Shown here: piece by piece, positions 40,160 through 56,989 of the stretch
How the letters are laid out: each line of letters opens with the position of its first letter
Position numbering within the stretch: the stretch's first letter is position 1
DNA from: Eucalyptus grandis
Taxonomy: Eukaryota; Streptophyta; Magnoliopsida; Myrtales; Myrtaceae
NCBI RefSeq assembly: GCF_016545825.1
Contig: NC_052621.1
Location: forward strand, 6,782,199-6,846,198
DNA: 64,000 nucleotides
Direction: 5' to 3'
Notes under the pieces: generated by a model
Seen by the model: the letters and a program-made list of their open reading frames with translations, nothing else
Database searches by the model: none
Told to the model about the DNA's origin: nothing
Position numbers and translations under genes: made by a program

Positions 40160-41010
40160 TTAAGAACACTATGGAAGAGTGGAAAAGAGAATTTTCTATA
40201 TATTTCAATGTATCGTAACAAAAATTACATCAACCTAATTAAACACTTTATGAATAACTGAATAAGAAAATATCAATCAAGACACATACAATCAAAGAGA
40301 AATATTCACATAATCTTGAGCTGATGCAAAAAAAAAAAAACAATCAAAATCATCCTAAATATCTCTCGACATCTCCCTCAAACTCAAGGTGCTTTGAAGA
40401 TGTTAACTTGAGTTTGAAAACAAGTCTGAATAGTCTCCAATGGCTTAGAAGTGGCGGCTGAGGTGCCGTCCAACAGTTGTTCATGGCAAAACTTCCAAAT
40501 CTAACTTGTTTGAGAGGGATGAGTCCAGTGGTGGCGTTGCTTTTCAAAACGACACGTAAAATGTTAAGAATTAGAGGGGAAATAGCAAACGGGCGATGCG
40601 ATTGGCTTGCAAAACAGTAACTAAGCGAACATAACCTATGCGGTTGGTTTAGGAAAATAATTACTAAGCGATGCAGCTTCTGTGTTTGGCATCAAAAGAA
40701 AAGCCACCTACGCAAAAGCTTGACTAGGTGACGCACCCAGTGCGATTGGCATCAAAGTACAACCATCATGGGATGGATTTGACTATGTGCTTCCTCATAT
40801 GAGAGGGCTCTACAGACTATGTGAGAAAAGTTTGTTGGCTACAGGATGAGATCCAGAAACACACTTGGGTGTGCACTTAGTACGCTCAAGATCGGCTAGC
40901 TCTAATATCATGTAGATTTTTCAGAAAATATTCTCAATTGTTCTAAAAGTTTAAATTATTAGATAAAAGCGTGTTTTATTATTTAAATATTCTAACATAA
41001 AACACCAAGA
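40160..41010 (-). mobile_element. Copia LTR retrotransposon relics
   Basis: On the minus strand, GTTAACATCTTCAAAGCACC then TGA encodes VNIFKAP-stop (40384-40407), the usual C-terminus of Copia polyprotein. A polypurine-like TTTGAGGGAGATG and an LTR-like stretch (40371 down to 40160) follow. Separately, 40895-40910 reads TGATATTAGAGCTAGC on the minus strand, similar to a Met-tRNA primer-binding site (TGGTATCAGAGC). It follows an LTR-like end, CTACA. The two LTR-like ends do not match, so they may come from different insertions. Confidence 0.4.
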
Positions 41011-41229
41011 AGGTATATAATAAGAAAAATATAATGTATCAAATAGGGATACCGGCATGTTAAAATAAGAAACGTATCCATGGAGCTTACCATCCCTGTA
41101 TAACAAACGGACAGGCTGCAAAAGCCCCTTTGGGAGCTTTGGCTTCTCTTTTGGTGAGGTTACATCTTGTAATCAACAACCAATGATCCTTAAGAGACCC
41201 ATGGTTACAAAGGCTTGGAAGGATTTAAT

Positions 41230-43360
41230 AGTTGAAACAGTTCATACTATTTTGCATTTTCTTTCTAGAAGATTTGCCATGATGATTTCCTAAACTTGAG
41301 TGAACCACACACCGATGATTTCACCGTATTGCTTCAAGGAAGATCAACAAGCAAGCCAGTGGTCGACAAATTAAAGTCTCTAAAAAGACGAAGTCTCAAA
41401 TTTGATTCTCGGCATTACGCAATCTACGTAGTGAGGCCACCAAGGAAAATGCTCCTGGAAAAGTCTCTGAGCCCCTTTAAATGTCACGCTTTTCATTATA
41501 ACGAAAAAGTATATTACGTCCGGTGTTAAACAAAGAGAAAATTATTATGCTTAAAATGTTGGGCCGTCATCATCAATAGGTGGAATTTCACTTGTAACTG
41601 GTAGTGGGCTTGATAGACCCAACCATTTGTACAGAGAAAGATCCTAAAAAATCGTGGGCCAATGTATCCCGGAGGCCCGACCCGTCCCGTCCCATTAAGT
41701 CTCGTCTTCTTCTAATTAGTTGAAGGCCCGATTGATGAGTTGTTGAGCCGTTCTTTTTTTTTTTTTCTTTCTATTGGAGCGGCTCCTTCAGCCCGTTCCA
41801 CTAATTTCAATTGAGTTCGATTTCAAGTCTCAGCCTGATGTTTCGCTACGTACGCCCTCCTCAGCATCCGGTTGCCCAACCCGCTTGCTCGCATGCATCC
41901 CAAACGAGCTGCATCAGCATGAACCTCTCGTACTTTCTTCTAAAAAATCGTGGATCAAAAGGTTGTATGATTCGTTATTTGATGTGAGAAGGTAATTTCA
42001 TTTTCTTCTTTCCTCCAAATAATGAAGAAATGCTCCAGTCATAAATTCCATTTAGTTTGATGATGACTGAGACTCGGCTAGATCTTTTCCAAGTTGAATC
42101 ATCTCACCTCTCTCGCTCGCGGACCCTGCACATATTCTCAAATCAAAGTTTAATATTTAGAACTGGTAAGGGCTTTTCCCTAAGCCCACAGAGAGGAGTG
42201 GCGGCACACGGACTGACGAGAAGAGATAAAGCCTGTTCGGCTGCAGGCTCGACAGAGGACATGGATTGTTTCCTTGAACGGTGGACCGAAAGCGACCTTT
42301 TCGCACCGCACACAAATCACCCCGATTGAATAGAACCTGGTAAAAGTGGACCCAGGACAGAATCCTAAATAGGCTAAAGAACAGCTCCCGAGTTGCAACG
42401 TAGGAAAATGTACTCGTTTTTTGTTTTGGTTAATGCGAATTGAGGGATTGTCCGACTCGCCGGGAGACAGTTTCCGAAACCAAACAAATCGCCAGCCGCG
42501 GGTGCTTCTGCTGTCTCGGCCTAATTGGGGCGGACGAGAGCATGAAGAAAATGAAAAATCATGAGATATGCCATGATCTACATTAACCCACACTTCACAT
42601 GAACAGTTAGACCAAATAATATTCACATGAGACCCACGTTATCTAACCATTCATTGGAAATTGGTTATTATGAACAGAAAGTACCCAAAAAAGTATGAAA
42701 GGAAACAATTCATCCAAGTCTTCCCGATTTGTACTTTTTTGGGACCTAAAGGTCTAGGTCACGATTAACTCAATGTTGTCATTTTATTGAATATTTTCGT
42801 ACAGTTTGGATACTAAATCAAACTTCTAATAAAAATATAAGGATCACATGAAATAAAGTAAAAGTTCAAAGATAACATTACACATTGAATTAAAGTTTAC
42901 GGATTACATTGAATAAATATAATAACCACATTATCCATTGGGCCAAAATTTTTAAGGACCATTTATATCATTATTCCTTGAAAATAATAAGCTTTAATGA
43001 TGGGTCCTCGGCAAATTAAGCAGGAGTGAGGTTAGATGGCACACCTCAAGAACCTTATCATAGCAAGCGTAGTATTTAGAAAACGTTGAATTATTTACAT
43101 AACTAATTTAAGACTAAATTGGCCTAATTGGGCATATTGGAGTTAGAAGAAAATGGAAAACCATTAAGCATCACCTATTTATGCTAACCCACACTTCAAA
43201 TGAGCAATTAGATCAGGTGAGATCCACATGATGTGAGGGCTCATTGGAAATGAGTTGTTATATCTCAAAAGTACCCAAAAAAGTTGGAAACATACCAATT
43301 TGTCTAAATCTACCCTAGTTTGTACTTTTTGGGACCTGAAGATCCATGTTAGATCTTGAA
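41230..43360. repeat. Duplicated intergenic block B
   Basis: Collinear counterpart of block A, without E3 and with one GGCCACCAAGGAAA unit. It carries the pre-insertion site of E3 at 42221-42233. Confidence 0.8.
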
Positions 43361-45143
43361 AACCACAGGGATGGGGTGACATAGCCGTCGTTCCACCCGA
43401 ATGACATAGTCTCAAACCATACCCAAATTCCACCTCTAAAAGTCCCCATTGATAGCACTCTCGCTCTATTAGCTGCTAACTAAAGAATCTGAAAATGTTG
43501 AGAAATAAAGAGGTGAGCAACCACAAGTTCAATGAGTAATTCATCTCTTCTAAGCAAATTGAATAGTCACTATGCATATATATAAATATAGAGTACTATT
43601 AGAAATCCATAATTCAACTCTTTAATATACATATAAAATCATATAAGAGTTGTTTCATTTAAACAAACTTTATACAATTCATAAAGTACTCATTTAAGTC
43701 ATCTTCATAATTAAAGTATCAATGCTCAAATCCATTGGATAATCTCTATCAAAAACCACGTTAATGGTCTATCCATTGATCCATCTCATATTAAAACACA
43801 TGTCAATGATCCATCTATTGATTGCTCTTTCGCTCAAGATCAAACTATGGTCACGACATGACACCTTGTGACAAGGCGACCAACATTCCCTCTTGCAAGA
43901 TCTTTACCTACAAAGCCGATAGCTTGGCCTAGAAAGATATCCTAAACTTAGTGTGCATACCTCATAATCCCTCACTAGGTTCAAAGTCCTATTAAGCATA
44001 AACATTTATCCTCCAATACTAGAAATCCAATCCATAAGTCAATATCATAAATCAAGCAAATAAATTTTTACAACAAGGCCATTTGCCATTTCATATCCAT
44101 TTCTCCAATCGTCATAAATCTTTCCATAAATTAGTCGCAAAGTAATTTTCATATATATTACTTCATGTACTATGTATAACATTCTTTTGAAACATTCATA
44201 ATTAATCAAAGAGTAACAATTGCTCGATCCAGCTTTTATGTAATAAAAATGCTCTTCTCAATTCAATATGTGTGTGTGTGTCTATATATATATTAAGGCA
44301 TGGTTTTACAAATCCAAAGAAGACATAATACCACTCACATCGTTATTTATAATCAAACCATAAACAATACTCATATCATCGTACTCACAGTCCAATCAAA
44401 TTACGAAATGACTAAATTATGCCTTAATGCTAATAAAAATGATTCCTACGCACTAACAAATCACATATTTTGAACGATTATTCAAGCCATTCGTAGTGCT
44501 GAATTTGAGCCCAAAACTTGGTTATGCCATAGCTTTCTCTTCTTGACCCCATTTCGAACATAGAAAGCCCTTCGAACATACTTTAAGAATCCCAATTTAA
44601 CTGTTGCAAAACCAAGCTGAAAAATGACAAAGTATGGGCCCAATGCTGTTGGACCATGTGTTGAAAAATTTCAAAATTTTGTTTAGGGCACACTATAAGC
44701 TCAAATTATGATCCGGAAAATTCTATGACTCCATAACATCCTAAGCTATCATTTTTACAAAAATACGTAGCTCAACGACTCAAAAATTAGAGTCCGCTAC
44801 TCGATTTTCCTAAAATTTCAAATTTGAACCCTAAATTTGGAAAATACTTCGGATGGATGAACAATGAGCTTAAGCTCTTACCGGGTATTGTGAATAAGCT
44901 TGGTGAGGCGTGGCACAGCCCTCTCTCGTCTTTCTTTCTTCTTCTTCTTCCTTCTTCCTTCTTTTCTCCTCTTTTCTTCTGCCCAACTTTTGCCCGAACC
45001 TGTGCTTTCTTTTCCTTTTTATCTCTTTCTTTTTTTTTCTCTTTTTGACTTTTCAACCTTCCTTTTGTTTTGTTTTCTCTCTCTGTGTGTTTTTATTGGA
45101 TCCCACTGATGGCCCATATTACAATCCAAGTCCCGATTAACTC

Positions 45144-45177
<34 letters not shown>

Positions 45178-45230
45178 TAAGGATAAACGAATTGGTACGT
45201 CATCCGTCTAGATGATAATATTGATGACGA
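43361..45230 (-). other. Repeat-like AT-rich region, possible LTR retrotransposon remnant
   Basis: No coding sequence. The minus-strand text looks like the LTR and leader of a plant Ty3/Gypsy element, but I cannot find matching ends. It contains a pyrimidine-rich tract (44930-45080) and an (ATT)n microsatellite at 45144-45178. Confidence 0.3.
45144..45178. repeat. (ATT)n microsatellite
   Basis: About 11 ATT units. Confidence 0.9.
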
Positions 45231-46027
45231 GGAATGTCGTGGAAGTGGGCTAATCCTGGGTCCCCGCCACGAATTGGGCTAATTACACGTAAAAGAAAGC
45301 GCAAACGCTATCTAATATCTATCCCTTCAGCTTTCTATTCCTGCGGGCTCGGCGACCGAAATTTGTACCGCCCACGTTGCTGTCCGCAATCCGGTCCCCG
45401 ACATAAAGCGTCTTTATCTTTGTATTCGGTTAGACTTAGAGGATTGACAGGAATATTAATGAGACAACTTAGCTACGAAACTACTAGATATTCGATCACA
45501 TCCAAATTGCTCTCGGAACAAGAGAGGCAAGGTCGAGCAATGCATCTGTCCATCCAATCAAATCAACATCGAACGTGATAACATCTTGACTCTTATTGCC
45601 ATCATCTCTTACGAGGCGAGCTCGATCAAGCAGTTGACTCTTGTAAGTTTGCATTAAAATCTAAAATAAATTATCTTGAACAAGAATGCCGTGATCCGAC
45701 AAGTCATCTTCGGCGTCCTGAAAATAACCGAATCCTTCAATGCAAAATGCCGAAGTCTTCACCAAGCTTAGCCATCCTTCATTCCCACCGTATTCGAAAT
45801 GATCACATTCACAATAAAGTCCAAAACCCAGAACGCCAAGTGGATAATTTGCGATTATAAAACCGTGTACTTGATGTGCTGTATCGAAAAGGAGTCATCT
45901 AGGCCCGCCCAGAGAGACCGATACCAGCCTTGCATGTGCTGTATCGGAAAGGACGAAACTTGCGAGGAAGCGAACAGTCAACTCGCTTGGGGTCTGTGTG
46001 CTGCGGCGGTGGCGGTGGAGGTGGGAG
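45231..46027 (+). other. Hexokinase upstream region
   Basis: Promoter and 5' UTR by position. GTGCTGTATCG(G)AAA occurs twice (about 45877 and 45937). No clear TATA box was chosen. Confidence 0.4.
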
Positions 46028-50826
<4,799 letters not shown>

Positions 50827-51914
50827 GCCTGGAGTATCTCGGTTTGACATGAGAATCTCAGTTTTCCCAAATTTTGTATGCCTCCCCACCCTTTTCTTAG
50901 GATATCATTTGGGTCTCTCTGGGGTCTTGTTGTATCATACTTCGAGGTGGGGTAACAGCAATAGTCTAGCGAGCAAAGAACTGAGTAACTTTAGCCTAGA
51001 TAGCTCAAGTATCCAAGAAAGAAAAGATGTAAATGTATCAACTTCTGAATAAATGAAGGATCCTCCCAATAAAGCGGGAACTATTTTAACTGGAACTTCT
51101 CAGTGGATTTCTATTTGTGGATGTTTCCATTATTATTGATTGTTCAAGGAGATATTATGTCTCAAGAGGCAATTATAGTGAGTCGGCGAGTCATTGTTAC
51201 GAAGTGTCTGCATTTCGGTTTACTGAGGTAAATTCTCAAAAAAGTTCCTATAGCTGCTAAATCATTTCGAAGTTACTGATTACCTTAGCACCGATCTGTT
51301 ATTTTGCATTATTCTTGCATTATTCTTGTCACAAGTTGGACGGAAGTTGCTGTAAATGGTGTTGCGCATGCGTGAGATGATGTTGTACTATTTTTAAAAC
51401 TCGATCGTATCAAGAAAAAGGGTCTCATTTCTTGGTTCCTTTTGTGTCAGCATCATATAATAGCAATTCGAAAAATTGTCTGAGTTCAGGAATTCACTTT
51501 CAAGCCATCGACGGATTTGCCAGCTTTAGTGAGCTGCAAATGCGGCAAAAGATCAGACATCTCACGGTGATATTCACTGTACAGCAACACCTTTCGTTGC
51601 TGATGTGACTATCGTCTTTGAAGCCTTAAGTAGCAGGAGTGCTCTTCATCTTCGATCTTTTATTGCCTCTATAATTATAGGTTTGCTCTACACCTCCTGC
51701 ACAAAGTGCACAACCTTGTTCTGTATCTGTCTTGCTCAAATTTACAAATCCGTCTCTCTTATGTTCTGTAAATTCTATAGTATACATTCAGAAAATAATA
51801 CACAGACAAAACGCTTGATGCTCGTCTTTTTTTAGGATAAGTTGAGGAAGTCCCACAGAAGCTGGCTGTCCACATACCTTCACGAAGCTTCTGCAACTGT
51901 TTTAGTGCTAACGG
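50827..51914. other. Intergenic between convergent hexokinase and RLK copy 2
   Basis: Holds both 3' UTRs. The last about 450 bases are conserved in blocks 1 and 3 (for example CAAGCCATC.A.GGATTTGCCA at 51501, 60711 and 30126). Confidence 0.7.
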
Positions 51915-54900
51915 TCAATAAGTGTTGCACTCGAGAACATGATAATCGCTGTGTGGCATTTCCTGGTACTTAGAATTTCCGAGGAGGGGAGCGACATCGA
52001 AGTTGTGTCGGGATTTCTTCTCGACATTGTGAAGCTGATCGCCACATTTGAGCAGCAATTGCAATACCTCCTTCATTGTTGGCCTCGAGGAAGGCAGAGT
52101 AGCAGTGCAAAAGATCCCGAGCTTAAAGACATTGCTAACTTCATCTAGGTACGAGTTGCCCTTGATCTTCTCATCTATCGCATTGGATATCGGCTTGCCA
52201 TCTTGGACATGATGCCGTGCCCAATCAGCAAGGCACATGTCTTCGGTCCCATTGTTAGCCTCCCTCCCGGTGGTGAGTTCCAAGAGAACGACTCCAAAGC
52301 TATAAACGTCGATCTTCTCATTAACTCTTGTTGTATGAGCATACTCTGTTATTCAACAAAGAAAGGGCAAGACATAAATATGAATAGGGTGAACCTTCAT
52401 AGCTAAAATGAACTCGTGTTAAGTAAATAGACAAACCTGGTGCAAGATAGCCAAAAGAACCGGCAACAGTAGTCATTGTAACGGCTTCCCCGTGCTTGGC
52501 CAACATCCTTGCAAGGCCAAAGTCAGCAATTTTTGCATTGAACTTCGAGTCTAAGAGAATGTTGCTCGATTTCACGTCTCGGTGGATGATGGGTGGTGAA
52601 CAATCATGGTGCATATAGCAAAGTCCTTTAGCAGTTCCTAGCGCAATCTGTAACCTTTTGGGCCAATCCAAGAACATACTGTTGGCTACACCTGAGACGG
52701 GTGATGATCTTCTCATCTTGTGAAGCCAATGGTCCAAGCTGTGATTTTCCATGTACTCGTACACTATGAGTTTCAAGTTCTCACAAGAAATACAGCACAG
52801 CAATTTGATTATGTTCAGATGCCTTATGCTCCCAAGTATCTCCACTTCTGCTAAGAATTGCTTCTCTAGCTTCTCGTCCAATTTTCTGTTATCAAAAATC
52901 CTTTTTTACCGCGATGGCATCACCAGAACAATTCACGATGATTCTGTATACTTTTCCTGATCCGCCACTTCCAATCACATTATCTTCCTTCAATCCCGAC
53001 AGAACATTTGATTCTGTGAAATTCAAACTTCGGAATGGGGTCAGTTTCGGAGTTGAACCAAACCCGTTTCTCTTCTTTCTGGAAGCTCTGACCGTGAATA
53101 CCACTGCCAGAAAAATGAACATCGCTGCAGCAATGGCCAAGATCACAATCAAGGCGAGATTGGTTGGCAAGCTTTTGCTCGATCTACGGGATTGGGAATT
53201 GCAGGAATTGAGCCTTATGAGCGGATTGGATGCACAGAGGCCTGGGTTGTTCAGGAAACTGGTGGCATATGCGGCATTCTCTAACTCGTCTGGGATTCGT
53301 CCACTGAGGCGATTGGAGGATAAATTGAGAATGTTCAGCTTCCGGCCTAAATCAGGAGGAATCGAGCCAGACAGTTGGTTTTCAGACAGGTCCAATTGCC
53401 TGAGTACCGGAAGAAGACCGATTTTGCTAGGAATCGGTCCAGACAATTGATTGTGACTAAGATTCAGAGTGGTCAAGGAGATCCACGAAACAATAGCTGT
53501 TGGAAGATTCCCGGAGAGCTCGTTCTGACCTAGCAAAAGCATTGTAAGTGAAGGAAGCTCGGTCAATTCAGTCGGAATGGTGCCACTGAGGAGGTTATTA
53601 CTGGCATCAAACACCACCAAGTTCCTCCACGAAGACAGTGTGCTTGGAATCTTGCCGAAGAATCCGTTGTTGCTCATCTCAACCCGAGTGAGGTTCTGGG
53701 ACAGCTCCTCAGGAAGCTCGCCAGTTAATCCATTACCACTCAAGATCAAAGTCGTCAAGTTCCGCGACATCCAGAGTCCTCCAGGCATATTGCCAGTGAA
53801 TCCATTGTTGTTCAACATGACTACGGACAAAGCACTGCAATTTCCAAGTGACTCTGGCAACTCCCCGCTGAGATTGTTGTGCATAGCAGCCAACCCGATC
53901 AGTGTGCCGCCATGGCACAGTTGTTCTGGCAATGCACCGGTCAAGTTGTTGAAGGCCACTTCGAATCTTTCAAGTGGGGAAAACTTGCCGAAGTCCTGGG
54001 GGATCGTGCCTGACAGATTGTTGTTGGACAGCCAGACTTTAGACAAAGCAGGAAGCCGCCCGAAACCTTCTGGGATTCTACCGGACAATTGATTGAACAT
54101 TAAATTCAAGCTGGATAGATTCTTGAGCTTCCCGAAATCTTCAGGTATGTTCCCCGTCAAATTATTATATGACAGATCGATCACTCTCAGGTTTGCGGCA
54201 CTCACTGCCTGAGGGATTGACCCGGACACATTGGTCGTGAACACGTACAACTCACTCAAGTTCCTCAGAGTGAAAATGCTACCTGGGATCTCTCCTGTCA
54301 GTAGATTTGTTGCCAAATTTAAGTGCTCGAGAGCCTCCATATCACCGACTGTCTCTGGGATTCCACCAAACAGGTTAGTCTGCGCCATCGAGAAGAACCG
54401 CAGCTTCTTCAGGGCAGTTAAGTTCTGTGGTAGCTGCAACGGCACAAACTTGTCGTTGTACTCGAGCCTCAGTTCTTCGAGATCAGACAGGCCAAAAATC
54501 TCTTCAGGGTAAGTGCCATTGTACTCGGACTGGTAAAGGTGAAGGATCCTCAGCCTCCGCAGTCTCGCAATTGACGCTGGGACATCGAATGAGAAGCTGT
54601 TGGCGGCGAGAATCAGGACCTGAAGATCGGCCATATGGTCGATGTCGGATGGAATAGGACCTTCGAAGTAATTCTGGGACAGGTCGAGGTACACGAGCTT
54701 GGAACAGTTGTAGAGAACAGTGGGAAACTCTCCAGGAATATTGTTGAAGGAGAGATCGAGCTTGGTCAGGTTCTTGAGGTCGCAGATGAATGGGGGGATC
54801 GAATAATTTATGTTCAGGTTGACAAGATTGAGCGCGGTGATGGAGCCGTCTTGGCAGGTGATCTCCGGCCATGTGCAGTGGGAGGATGAATTGGAGGTGA

Positions 54901-55087
54901 CCCAGTGGTCGAGGGAAGACGGGTCCTGCCAGGATTGCCTCAGCTTCAACAGGACTTGCTGTTCTTGATCTTGGATTTGAGACTCTGCAACATGGGAGAG
55001 GGAGCAGAGGAAGACGAGACAGGGGATGTACAAGAAGAGGAAGAAGGAGCTGTGAATCCGAGGAGGTGATGAGGTCACTCTCGGCAT
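51915..55087 (-). CDS. HSL3-like LRR receptor kinase, copy 2 (one frameshift)
   Basis: Two exons, 55087-52437 and 52345-51915, with a 91-base GT-AG intron, encode about 1026 residues once one base is removed. Signal peptide about 1-36; LRR cap with a CTWPEITC cysteine pair; about 20 plant-type LRRs (residues about 90-600); transmembrane helix about 643-666; then an RD kinase with GSGGSGKVYRI, AVKR, HRDVKSSNILLD, DFGLARM and the tail HVLECNTY. The layout (FICDLKNLTKLDLSFNNIPG, LPEQLCHGGTL) is that of LRR-XI HAESA-LIKE 3, the receptor for CTNIP/SCREW phytocytokines in Arabidopsis; orthology is inferred. As written, six A's (52902-52907 on the minus strand) after the catalytic Lys codon change AVKRIFDNRK to AVKKDF-stop; five would restore it. 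The first exon is otherwise fully open, so a homopolymer error is likely. Confidence 0.85.
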
Positions 55088-55335
55088 ACTTGGAGGTCGT
55101 TCAGAGTGTTTTTCCGGTTAGAGAGACTCCCCGGAATTGGAGTCACCGATCCAACAGCTCTATATCAAGCAAAACGTGGTAGTTTGCTTTTGTTTATTGC
55201 TCCGCAGAAAACCCCCTCCCCCATTGGTTTTAACCTCGTTCCAAAGCGCTAAAATTCGGTGGGTCGTAGCATGATGGGTGTGAACGAATTTATTCCTTTG
55301 TACTTTCTCGTTTCGCTCCACCAATCTCTCGTGTC

Positions 55336-55364
55336 AGTCAACGGATGAAAGAGGGAAGAGTCAA
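55336..55364 (-). promoter_or_regulatory. Two W-box motifs upstream of RLK copy 2
   Basis: TTGACT on the minus strand at 55341-55336 and 55364-55359, about 250-280 bases upstream of the start codon. W-boxes are WRKY sites common in immune receptor promoters. Six-base motifs occur by chance, so this is suggestive only. Confidence 0.35.
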
Positions 55365-56450
55365 AGAGCCAACCATGTTCCCCTTGTTTTATCGTTGCTG
55401 TGGAATACCCTCCAGAAAGCAACCAGATACCTTTGATTCATGTGGTTTTATAACCAATAAAAGCCGGCTAAACCAGATTTTCCAGGTAGTTTAACGGCAA
55501 GTCAGAAAACTATGAGTTTGTTCCTCTGCAGTGTCAGCTAGTTTTACATGTTCCTTCCTTCAACATCAGCAGATAAGCAGAGCAAGTAGGGGAGAAGAAA
55601 ATGCATGTTATGAATCATGGCAAAGACCGCAATTCGATGGTCTTCATTTGGTGGCCAAACTTGGATTATAAATTTCTAAGCAACACATTGTTTCCACATA
55701 GCAATTTCTACTCTCCTCATAATTAATTGTATCGAATATAATTATTAGGTTCGCCATTTTTCATTTCAAAAAGAAAAAAGAAAGTGTAGTTACATCGCAG
55801 TAATTATTATAATGTACGTTATCAAATCAATAAAAGTTTTTGAAAGTCATAAATAAATTGAAAAATTCGATGTAAATTATTGAGTTGAATTTGTGCAAAG
55901 TCGTTGGACTTTTAGAATTAAGAGAAATTATAAGAGCCCTATATCAACTCCCATCGGAAAAGCAAGTTTTCATATAATTATTGTGTTGTAATTAATTTTA
56001 TTCGTTGCGTCAATAATAAGTATTGTCTATACAACATTTTTAGGATAAACACCCGTGTCCCTATCTCCTCCAAAGGACGACGAGCTTACAACCTCATAAC
56101 CTACAGGGAAAGGTATCCTGCCACGTGGGCTGTTGACCCAGCGGAAGCCTTTAAAAACGGCGAGCACGTGTTTAACTGACCTGCAAACACCTTCGAGGAA
56201 ACTCAGGGGAACATCTAGAAGCCGTCCAACGTTGAACGTTGAACGTTGACCCAAGGCTTTTTTTTTTCTTTGGAGTAGGTTGGGAAAAAGAAATTGGAAC
56301 ATTTGAAACCAGCAAGCAAGCAAGATGCTGGATGATTTCGTTTTGAATCCGCTATCTCGTGCTTTGAATTTGATTTAGCTTTTAACCATGATTTGTAGGA
56401 TGTGGGCTTTCCATATAATCAACCAATTAGGTTCGATTTAAATATAATTA
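55365..56450. other. Intergenic upstream of RLK copy 2
   Basis: No gene recognised. A 7-bp tandem (ACGTTGA x3) occurs near 56229-56250. Confidence 0.4.
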
Positions 56451-56723
56451 GAAAAAAAGCCACCAAAAACTTAGATTATATTTACAGTGGCACATTTACT
56501 TCAAGTTTTTTTTTTTACACAAAAAATCATAAACTTAAACTTGTGTGACACATTTATTCCAAATTATTTTTTATGATGCCTCACATTTATGAGATAAATG
56601 TGTTGCACATATAGAAGATTAAGGTTTTCGGTGTCATAAAAGATTTGGGGCTTTTTATGTCACAAAAAATTGAGATAAATGCGTTCTGTAGGCATAGTTT
56701 AGGAATTTTGATTGCTTTTTCCC
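56451..56723. mobile_element. Mutator-like foldback MITE (copy 2)
   Basis: 273 bp flanked by a perfect 9-bp direct repeat ATATAATTA (56442-56450 and 56724-56732). Left end GAAAAAAAGCCACCAAAAAC pairs with the reverse of the right end GGGAAAAAGCAATCAAAATT and on through about 55 bp. No coding capacity. Shares TATATTTAC and ACACATTTA words with 10670-10972. Confidence 0.8.
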
Positions 56724-56989
56724 ATATAATTATGCATCTCTCACCATATATATGTATGTATGATAATGCATCGTCTACCCTTAAAATTTAAATTAGAGTC
56801 AATATTTCAATTATCTTTATATTCTTGCACTATACTTTTAGGTTCCACACTGGAGTTGTCGATCAAATTCCAGCATACGTCTCTATCTTAGGTGTTGCTT
56901 GTTGGTTAAATTCTAGCATAGCATTTTCACATTCTAGCATAGTTTGTTTCCATTATTTGTAAGGTGATTGTATTCTCCAAACATTGAGG

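Noticed and set aside
52914..54092. Long plus-strand frames opposite receptor copies 2 and 3
   Set aside because: Antisense shadows of LRR coding sequence; they recur in both paralogs because the sense strand is conserved.
56027..56323. 98-codon minus-strand frame
   Set aside because: No recognisable domain, unusual composition, and no splice or promoter context.
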